DNA of 6,076 nucleotides, taken from assembly GCA_947457325.1 (NCBI GenBank), contig CANGVU010000089.1:1-6076 (forward strand), in the 5' to 3' direction. The DNA comes from Flavobacteriales bacterium (GTDB taxonomy: Bacteria; Bacteroidota; Bacteroidia; Flavobacteriales_D; Sanyastnellaceae). Below are positions 1-5,119 of the stretch, piece after piece (position 1 is the first letter of the stretch; each line of letters starts with the position of its first letter). Both the position numbers and the translations under genes were made by a program. The notes below the pieces were generated by a model. That model ran no database searches, was not told the origin of the DNA, and worked only from the letters and a program-made list of their open reading frames with translations.

Positions 1-275
1 AGAGAATGAACCTGATTCAGCGCCAGTATCTGCGATGTGGTTTGAGTGGCTTTGGCTTCCATCACATCATTTTCTTCATCCCTGGACTCACCTTCGATTT
101 CACTAGAAAACTGAGCCTGCTTTGCTGTAGACTCATTTGATTTTTTGGTTCCATGAATACCCTTAAAATCGACATTAAATCCTTTGCTGTAAACGCATTT
201 TTGCACAGTACAAGCATTCCAAAAAAGGGAAAGGAAAACAAGTCCCAAGGACCATTTCAGTTTATTCTTCATCAT
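1..275 (-). CDS. Small lipoprotein, N-terminal part only (runs off left edge)
   Basis: The minus strand is open from ATG at 275 (a second ATG at 272) to the left edge, giving 91 codons and no stop. A TGA lies directly before the first ATG in frame, so the start cannot be further upstream. Residues 3-22 form a lipoprotein signal peptide: KNKLK, then a hydrophobic stretch (LGLVFLSLFW) ending in N-A-C with Cys22 as the likely lipidated residue. The -3 position is Trp, which is not canonical. After the Cys comes TVQKCVYSKGFNVDF, which resembles a short motif (VQKR.Y.KG..V) that I associate with small Bacteroidota lipoproteins of unknown function. Residues 43-80 are hydrophilic, rich in Ser, Glu, Lys and Gln, and look unstructured. 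I recognise no catalytic domain; one may lie beyond the edge. The gene starts about 35 bases after the terminator of the rpmF unit, so it probably has its own promoter, but I see no good one. Confidence 0.72.
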   Translation of the reverse strand, partial: MMKNKLKWSLGLVFLSLFWNACTVQKCVYSKGFNVDFKGIHGTKKSNESTAKQAQFSSEIEGESRDEENDVMEAKATQTTSQILALNQVHS

Positions 276-307
276 TCAATGGTATCAATCAATATCACAA
301 GCCCCAA

Positions 308-331
308 CACAAAAGCCCTGAAAACAGGGCT
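308..331 (-). terminator. Intrinsic terminator of the yceD-rpmF unit
   Basis: Read on the minus strand, AGCCCTG-TTTT-CAGGGCT forms a perfect 7-bp GC-rich stem (314-331) with a 4-base loop, followed at once by a T-rich run (TTTTGTGTT). It lies about 30 bases after the rpmF stop and 35 bases before the lipoprotein start, which suits a rho-independent terminator for the ribosomal unit. The T run is short and interrupted by G, so termination may be partial. Confidence 0.75.
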
Positions 332-360
332 AGTGTCAATTCAATAAAAGTCAGAAAGGC

Positions 361-549
361 TTACGCGTTTTCTTTCTCCATCACCACTTTACCTCTGTAG
401 TAAAGTTTTCCCTCATGCCAATGGGCGTGGTGGAACAAGTGAGGTTGACCTGTTGTTGGGCAAGTAGCTACGTTAGGAGCTTCCAACTTGTAGTGTGTAC
501 GTCGCTTAGCTTGGCGCGTCTGCGAAATTCGGTGTTTGGGATGTGCCAT
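361..549 (-). CDS. rpmF: Large-subunit ribosomal protein bL32
   Basis: This 62-residue protein is a complete bL32, a component of the 50S ribosomal subunit. The N-terminus [20 protein letters not shown] is the family signature, with the basic segment that contacts rRNA, and LYYRGKVVM near the end is also typical. The length is normal for the family. Zinc-binding bL32 has two CxxC pairs; here only the first Cys (Cys30 in ATCPTTG) remains, so it is the non-canonical-zinc type. Five histidines (37, 40, 41, 43, 45) sit where the second pair would be. The gene follows yceD by 12 bases on the same strand and is almost certainly co-transcribed with it. Only a weak GGA lies before the ATG, as expected in Bacteroidota. 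A terminator follows the stop. Confidence 0.97.
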   Translation of the reverse strand: MAHPKHRISQTRQAKRRTHYKLEAPNVATCPTTGQPHLFHHAHWHEGKLYYRGKVVMEKENA

Positions 550-561
550 CGTTTTCCGTTT

Positions 562-1116
562 TTATTCGTCATCTTCTTCCCAGTCTTCGTCATCCTCCAA
601 CTGGTCCAAAGGGGTTTCCATTTGTAAATTCTTTAAAGCGATCCATTGCGTATCCGAATCTTCATCTGCTCGAAGATCCTCCATTTTTTGCATGATGCCG
701 GCGTTGCACTTTCCTTCTTCATGAGCTCTGCGCACAGGGAGGGAAAGGTGAACCAGTTCAAACAAACGTTGGCGGATATCGATTTGATGTTCCTGCGGTC
801 CGTATGTCCAGATATCATCATCTTGGTCGTCCGTGTGGTCGCCGTATTTGATGATCCAGTGGTCATTGCCTTTGATGTTAATAGAAACGGGGTCTCCACA
901 ACGATCACAAGGCCAGGTCATTTCTCCCGTTAAGGTTAAAGTCAATTCCATCATGTTGGATTTTTTATCCAACAGAACAGAAACGACAAAACGACCATTG
1001 TCCACTTCTGAATACTCGAATTCTTTAAAGAACGCATCCTCAAGGATAAATTCAAATTGGTGCTCTCCCGGCTTTAGTCCTACGAAAGGAATGATGAAGG
1101 GATGTTTAACACGCAT
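562..1116 (-). CDS. yceD: YceD/DUF177 family protein (23S rRNA/large-subunit assembly factor)
   Basis: This 184-residue protein belongs to the YceD/DUF177 family, whose genes are usually found next to rpmF and which has been linked to 23S rRNA accumulation and processing in bacteria and plastids. Family marks seen here are the start PFIIPFVGLKPGEHQFEF, the CDRCG motif (Cys70, Cys73) in the central beta region, LSLPVRRAHEEGKC (residues 124-137, with a third Cys at 137), and TQWIALKNL (156-164), the counterpart of the family's DPRWxxLxxL. The tail (171-184) is extremely acidic. The start ATG at 1116 gives the family's normal N-terminus and lies 22 bases after a clear -7 element. It is the first gene of a two-gene unit with rpmF, 12 bases downstream. 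The three cysteines could bind metal, but that is inference. Confidence 0.93.
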   Translation of the reverse strand: MRVKHPFIIPFVGLKPGEHQFEFILEDAFFKEFEYSEVDNGRFVVSVLLDKKSNMMELTLTLTGEMTWPCDRCGDPVSINIKGNDHWIIKYGDHTDDQDDDIWTYGPQEHQIDIRQRLFELVHLSLPVRRAHEEGKCNAGIMQKMEDLRADEDSDTQWIALKNLQMETPLDQLEDDEDWEEDDE

Positions 1117-1138
1117 CTTAAATTCTCATTAAGGGGTG

Positions 1139-1170
1139 CAAAGATAGCAATAATCAGACTTATGAACAAA
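1139..1170 (-). promoter_or_regulatory. Bacteroidota-type promoter of yceD-rpmF
   Basis: The minus strand carries TATCTTTG (1146-1139), a perfect match to the TAnnTTTG -7 element of the Bacteroidota primary sigma factor. TTTG (1170-1167) lies 20 bases upstream and serves as the -33 element. A T-rich tract lies just before it. Transcription would start around 1137-1130, leaving a 5' leader of roughly 14-21 bases before the yceD ATG at 1116. Confidence 0.82.
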
Positions 1171-1223
1171 AAAAAGAAAAAGTCAGATTTCACTTGGGTT
1201 TTCGCGGTGGAAATGAGGCAACC

Positions 1224-1243
1224 ATGACGCACTGCTTCGTCAT
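1224..1243. repeat. 6-bp inverted repeat in the divergent spacer
   Basis: ATGACG (1224-1229) and CGTCAT (1238-1243) are perfect inverted copies around an 8-base loop. No T run follows, so it is not a terminator; TATAATA follows instead. It could be a protein-binding site between the divergent genes, or chance. The rest of the 1117-1266 spacer holds the yceD promoter, an A-rich tract at about 1166-1181, and nothing else I recognise. Confidence 0.35.
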
Positions 1244-1266
1244 TATAATACCTTAACTAAAGACTC

Positions 1267-4242
1267 TTGAAACCTATCTCCCTTTTGTGGTGGATGCATG
1301 GCTTATTGGCCGATTCTGTGTTTTCATGGAACTATGCTGCATTTCAAAGAATCGCTTTTAATCTTGATTCAAACTTAGAACATGATGACAGCAACCTTGG
1401 TCCTGGCAACTTTTTAATGGGCAATAACAATGCTTTTTTCATTAGGCCCAACCAAAGTGAGGCTTTCGATGGAAAACTTAGGTCAAGGCTATCGACAGAT
1501 GCCAATAATTTCCAATGGTCTGAACTATTGAGAATTTTTCTGCTCTGCATATGGTTATCTGCGTGGGCAAGTCTAGACTCGCTCCAAGGACAAAGCAATC
1601 TATTTCAGGATGTGGCAGAGCAGCAAGGATTAGGCTATCTGTATGGAGTAAGTCAATTTGGAAATGGCATGAGTTTTTACGACTATGATGAAGATGGCTG
1701 GGATGATTTAACGCTGAGCAGGCCCACTTACGAAACCACCATTTACAAAAACATTCAAGGCAATTTCTTCCCTGTTGCGCAAATACCTTCCGGATTAGAT
1801 ACCAAGTCCGTATTGTGGTTTGACATGAACAATGATGGCATGAATGATTTACTCACATGCTCCAAGGATCAGGGAATCAAGCTATTTAGAAACATCGACA
1901 ATTGGACATTTGAAAATTACTCCAGTGGCATTGATTGGTCGTTTCAACCCCAGTATCAATTGTGGGGCGCCGCTTGTAGTGACATCAATCAAGATGGATT
2001 GCTAGACATCTATGCATGCAATTACAACACCAACGTCCCTAATTTGACCTTCATCAATCAGGGGAATTTTAATTTTGTACCAAATACCAATTTCTTCTCT
2101 CCAGATTATTTGCGCAGTTCATTTCAAGCCTCATTTATACCAATCAATGGAGATTCCATTCCTGACCTATATGTCATCAATGATTTTCTTCAAGGAAACA
2201 ATTGTTATTTATCACAACCTGATGGACTTTTTCAAGATAGCGCAACTGCAAATGGATTGGACATTCCATCTGACGCCATGAGCAATTCATGGGCAGATTT
2301 TGACCATGATGGAGACTGGGATGTTTATATTACCAACCGATCAACAGGCAATCGCTTAATGATCAATGATGGTTCTGGTGTATTTAATAACCAAGCGCAA
2401 CAAAGAAATTGCACCGTCAATAAATGGTGCTGGTCAGGACTTTGGATGGATTACGACAACAGTGGATGGGAAGATCTCTGGGTCACCAATGAATTACCCT
2501 GGACCAATTCCGTGAATTATGGCAACAATCTTATGGCCAACACGAATGGAAACTTTTCAAACATTGATCTTGGTGAATTTGCAGAAATCGATGGTTACAC
2601 CAGCGCAAAAGGGGATTTCAATCAAGACAGACGCTATGACATTGCTTATCAGCCAAAAGAAAATTACAACCTTCGTCTTTTAGAAAATCAAATAGAAAAT
2701 AACAACCATAGTATCAAAATAACACTCAATGCAGTGTACTCTAACCACCAGGCCATAGGAAGTATAGTAAAATACTACCACGGCGGATTATTCTCTCAAA
2801 CCATTTTGCAGATGGGTGAAAATTATTTGAATCAAAACTCACAGCATTTGATTTTGGGAATGGGAGCCGATACAATCATGGACAGTTTAATCATTCATTG
2901 GCCAAGTGGCTTAATGGATAAATATTATTACTTACCTAGGAATGAAAACTATGCTTTCACAGAGGCCGAATTTTTAACAAAGTATACCACTACCATGGTG
3001 GATTCATGCGCTGTGGATAGTGGATTTTACATTCACTTTCATCCAGACTTCAACATTTATTCTCTAAACTCTATCATTCAAAATTTGGGAAGCAATACCT
3101 ATTGGGTGCCTGGCTCAGGAAACTGGAGTTTTCTGCATGGAATATTTCATTCCATTAAAGTTCCCATCAATGTTCATATTGATGAGCCCTATTTTCCAGT
3201 CGTAAGTACAATCATGCCTACTTGTGCAGACAGTGAAGATGGGCTAATTGCTTGGTATACTCCGGATGAAGTTTGGTACAACTATATGGACTCGCTCAAT
3301 GCAGGTCAATACATAGTGGAGATTGAATACGGGCAATGTATGTGGAGGGATACACTTCTTTTGGTGGAACAAGAAATCTTAATCCTGGACAGCGTTCAAG
3401 TTCAACCTGCTGCATGTGTTTATCTCGACAATGGGAGCATATCACCATATTACAGCACCAATTCATCGAGTGTAGTTTGGGCCATTGGGGATTCCGCTGT
3501 CAACGGAAATTTGACTGCAGGATCATATGCCATCACCCTTACATCAGCTGCAGGTTGTCAAGTTTCGGACACCATTAACATAGGTCTACAGATTGAACTT
3601 CCGGTATTCTCAGGAGACAGTGCTCTTTTTTGTTCTTCTGAAAATCTCAATTACGAGAGCTTTACAGAACAATGGTTGTTCAATGAATGGACACTAACAT
3701 CATGGGAAATCAATGCTACAGAAGACAGTATCCTTATACAATACATGCATCCCAATGGCTGTATGATGGAACATCCCTTAATGTTGATTTGGATTGATGA
3801 ACCTACACCATTGGTTGACACACAATACACAATCAATGAAAATTGGGTGGAGTGGGAAGTTGGCTTAGAAAACAATTTTGATTTCAACATTTATTGGGAA
3901 GATGGAACAGACTTGTGGACAAACACACACCCTTGCGACGACTCAACTTACTTTGTTTTGCAATACCAAAACATCTGCGCTTGGACCTTCCCAATAGCCA
4001 CAGTTTGTGAAGAAACTGCAGTTGACGAGGGCCATGAATTGGGCATGGAATGGCAATTCTGCTCCAAACAATTGACCAACAACGCTGGTTATGCTGGGGA
4101 TGCTATAGTATACAATTCTCTGGGCCAAAGCATATATGAAGGCAGAGCGTCCAACGGCATATTCCTTGAACCCATTGCGCAGCCCAGATGGGTAAAAACA
4201 AAAGAAAAGATATATCCTATCCGCTGGTGTTTAAAGGACTAA
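1267..4242 (+). CDS. Secreted CRTAC1-like VCBS/FG-GAP and ASPIC/UnbV protein with T9SS-like C-terminus
   Basis: The frame covers 991 codons; the coordinates give the longest form, beginning at TTG 1267. The likely start is TTG 1528 (904 residues), because a signal peptide begins there and the family's post-signal segment (LFQDVAEQQGLGY) follows directly. Numbering from 1267, seven VCBS/FG-GAP repeats spaced about 52 residues apart carry Ca2+-loop motifs at 139, 186, 239, 292, 344, 395 and 450 (for example DYDEDGWDD, DINQDGLLD), suggesting a seven-bladed beta-propeller. An ASPIC/UnbV domain follows at about 485-560 (HQAIGSIVKYY ... LIIHWPSGLMDKYY). Residues 650-700 and 715-770 resemble SprB/Ig-like repeats (PTC.....G, LNAGQY.V, AGC), and a weaker one may lie at 788-845. 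The C-terminus (about 945-991, IVYNSLGQSIYEG ... IRWCLKD) resembles a type IX secretion sorting domain. It is probably exported and surface-attached or released, perhaps for binding proteins or glycans; the substrate is unknown. Upstream neighbours are divergent; nadC starts 24 bases downstream from its own promoter. Confidence 0.88.
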   Translation: MKPISLLWWMHGLLADSVFSWNYAAFQRIAFNLDSNLEHDDSNLGPGNFLMGNNNAFFIRPNQSEAFDGKLRSRLSTDANNFQWSELLRIFLLCIWLSAWASLDSLQGQSNLFQDVAEQQGLGYLYGVSQFGNGMSFYDYDEDGWDDLTLSRPTYETTIYKNIQGNFFPVAQIPSGLDTKSVLWFDMNNDGMNDLLTCSKDQGIKLFRNIDNWTFENYSSGIDWSFQPQYQLWGAACSDINQDGLLDIYACNYNTNVPNLTFINQGNFNFVPNTNFFSPDYLRSSFQASFIPINGDSIPDLYVINDFLQGNNCYLSQPDGLFQDSATANGLDIPSDAMSNSWADFDHDGDWDVYITNRSTGNRLMINDGSGVFNNQAQQRNCTVNKWCWSGLWMDYDNSGWEDLWVTNELPWTNSVNYGNNLMANTNGNFSNIDLGEFAEIDGYTSAKGDFNQDRRYDIAYQPKENYNLRLLENQIENNNHSIKITLNAVYSNHQAIGSIVKYYHGGLFSQTILQMGENYLNQNSQHLILGMGADTIMDSLIIHWPSGLMDKYYYLPRNENYAFTEAEFLTKYTTTMVDSCAVDSGFYIHFHPDFNIYSLNSIIQNLGSNTYWVPGSGNWSFLHGIFHSIKVPINVHIDEPYFPVVSTIMPTCADSEDGLIAWYTPDEVWYNYMDSLNAGQYIVEIEYGQCMWRDTLLLVEQEILILDSVQVQPAACVYLDNGSISPYYSTNSSSVVWAIGDSAVNGNLTAGSYAITLTSAAGCQVSDTINIGLQIELPVFSGDSALFCSSENLNYESFTEQWLFNEWTLTSWEINATEDSILIQYMHPNGCMMEHPLMLIWIDEPTPLVDTQYTINENWVEWEVGLENNFDFNIYWEDGTDLWTNTHPCDDSTYFVLQYQNICAWTFPIATVCEETAVDEGHELGMEWQFCSKQLTNNAGYAGDAIVYNSLGQSIYEGRASNGIFLEPIAQPRWVKTKEKIYPIRWCLKD
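1528..1590 (+). other. Signal peptide and probable true start of the CRTAC1-like protein
   Basis: From TTG 1528 the frame reads (M)RIFLLCIWLSAWASLDSLQG: a short basic start, a hydrophobic core of about 11 residues, and an A-W-A cleavage site (after the codon ending at 1569) or a later L-Q-G site (ending at 1590). QSNLFQDVA, the usual beginning of the mature CRTAC1-like region, follows. Alternative in-frame ATG starts at 1294 and 1417 would put 78 or 37 residues before this segment, which is long for an export signal. No Shine-Dalgarno sequence helps to decide. Confidence 0.6.
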
Positions 4243-4259
4243 GTTTCATCGTAATTTTG
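4230..4259 (+). promoter_or_regulatory. Bacteroidota-type promoter of nadC
   Basis: TAATTTTG (4252-4259) matches the TAnnTTTG -7 element exactly. TTTA (4230-4233), 18 bases upstream, stands in for the -33 TTTG with one mismatch. The -7 element lies in the 24-base gap after the surface-protein stop, and the -33 part lies within that gene's last codons. The ATG of nadC is only 7 bases beyond the element, so the transcript would have no leader or a very short one. Confidence 0.75.
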
Positions 4260-4266
4260 CACCCTT

Positions 4267-5118
4267 ATGGGTGAAGATTTCAAAACAAAAATCAAAACGG
4301 CCATTTCCAATGCGTTAGCAGAAGACATTGGAAGTGGTGACCACACCAGTTTGGCCACCATTCCTGGGGATCATCTTGGTCAGGCTCGTCTCTTGATTAA
4401 AGAAGATGGTATATTGGCTGGTGTTGAAGCGGCCAAAGAAGTGGTTCGACAAGTAGACAGCGATTTGGTTTTTGAGACTTTACTAGAAGATGGAACGGCT
4501 GTAAAAATTGGAGACATTGCCTTTGTATTAAAAGGCAAAACCCAAAGCATAACAATTGCTGAGCGTTTATTGCTCAACATCATGCAACGCATGAGCGGTA
4601 TTGCCACACATACAAACCGCATACAATCCAAAATAGCCCATACCCATTGTCGCCTTTTGGACACAAGAAAAACAACCCCCAATTTCCGCGTTTTTGAAAA
4701 ATGGGCAGTTGCCATAGGCGGTGGCGAAAACCACCGATTTGGTCTTTACGACATGATTCTCATCAAGGACAATCATGTTGATTTTGCGGGTGGGATGAAA
4801 CACGCCATTGCCAACACTTTAGAATATTGTCATAAAAATCAACTTGATATTCCCATCGAAATTGAAGCCCGAAACTTGGAAGATGTAAAGACCATTGTTG
4901 AAAGTGGCGTAGCGTTTAGGATATTATTGGACAATTTCACACCTGAAAAAATCAGGGAAGCTGTGCAATGGATTGATGGTCGTTTGCTCACAGAAGCATC
5001 AGGCGGCATCACGGAAGAAAACGTTGTAGCTTATGCTGAAGCGGGGGTTGATTTCATTTCCATGGGTGCATTGACACACCAAATTCATGCGTTGGATTTT
5101 AGTTTAAAATCTTTTTAA
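4267..5118 (+). CDS. nadC: Quinolinate phosphoribosyltransferase (decarboxylating)
   Basis: This 283-residue enzyme (EC 2.4.2.19) joins quinolinate and PRPP with loss of CO2 to give nicotinate mononucleotide, in the cytoplasm, at the point where de novo NAD synthesis meets the salvage route. The length is normal and the family motifs are all present: ALAEDIGSGDHTS near the start, LLNIMQRMSGIATHT (102-116), LDTRKTTP (131-138, with Arg134 and Lys135), GGGENHRFGLYDMILIKDNH (151-170, with His156, Arg157 and Lys167), IEIEARNLEDV (197-207, Glu198/Glu200), LLDNF (220-224, Asp222) and EASGGI (243-248). These cover the basic phosphate- and quinolinate-binding residues and the acidic metal/PRPP residues known for the family, so it should be active. 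ATG 4267 gives the expected N-terminus and there is no other nearby start. It has its own promoter and runs into the YihY gene with a 1-base gap. nadA and nadB are not in the window. Confidence 0.97.
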   Translation: MGEDFKTKIKTAISNALAEDIGSGDHTSLATIPGDHLGQARLLIKEDGILAGVEAAKEVVRQVDSDLVFETLLEDGTAVKIGDIAFVLKGKTQSITIAERLLLNIMQRMSGIATHTNRIQSKIAHTHCRLLDTRKTTPNFRVFEKWAVAIGGGENHRFGLYDMILIKDNHVDFAGGMKHAIANTLEYCHKNQLDIPIEIEARNLEDVKTIVESGVAFRILLDNFTPEKIREAVQWIDGRLLTEASGGITEENVVAYAEAGVDFISMGALTHQIHALDFSLKSF

Positions 5119-5119
5119 G

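Noticed and set aside
290..313. Possible promoter for the lipoprotein gene (TTTG at 313-310 on the minus strand followed by a TATTGATTG stretch)
   Set aside because: The second part does not fit TAnnTTTG, the spacing is short, and the TTTG is part of the terminator's T run.
153..347. 64-codon plus-strand frame
   Set aside because: It lies antisense over the lipoprotein gene and the rpmF terminator, has no promoter, and its product resembles nothing known.
415..1132. Several plus-strand frames of 62-99 codons opposite yceD and rpmF
   Set aside because: Both minus-strand genes are clear family members with a matching promoter and terminator; the antisense frames show no recognisable protein features.
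1359..1366. TAATCTTG as a -7 element for the surface-protein gene
   Set aside because: One mismatch to TAnnTTTG and no TTTG or TTG at a suitable distance upstream; it also lies within the open frame. Too weak to annotate.
1344..1598. 84-codon minus-strand frame opposite the start of the surface-protein gene
   Set aside because: It overlaps the signal peptide region antisense, and its Leu/Ser/Lys-rich product looks like a reverse translation artefact. It would be revived only if 1267-1527 proved noncoding on the plus strand and relatives kept the frame.
4243..4266. Terminator between the surface-protein gene and nadC
   Set aside because: The 24-base gap contains no hairpin or T run, so read-through from the upstream gene into nadC remains possible.
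4380..4803. Two minus-strand frames of 111 and 78 codons inside nadC
   Set aside because: They are shadows of a well-conserved enzyme gene and show no independent signals.
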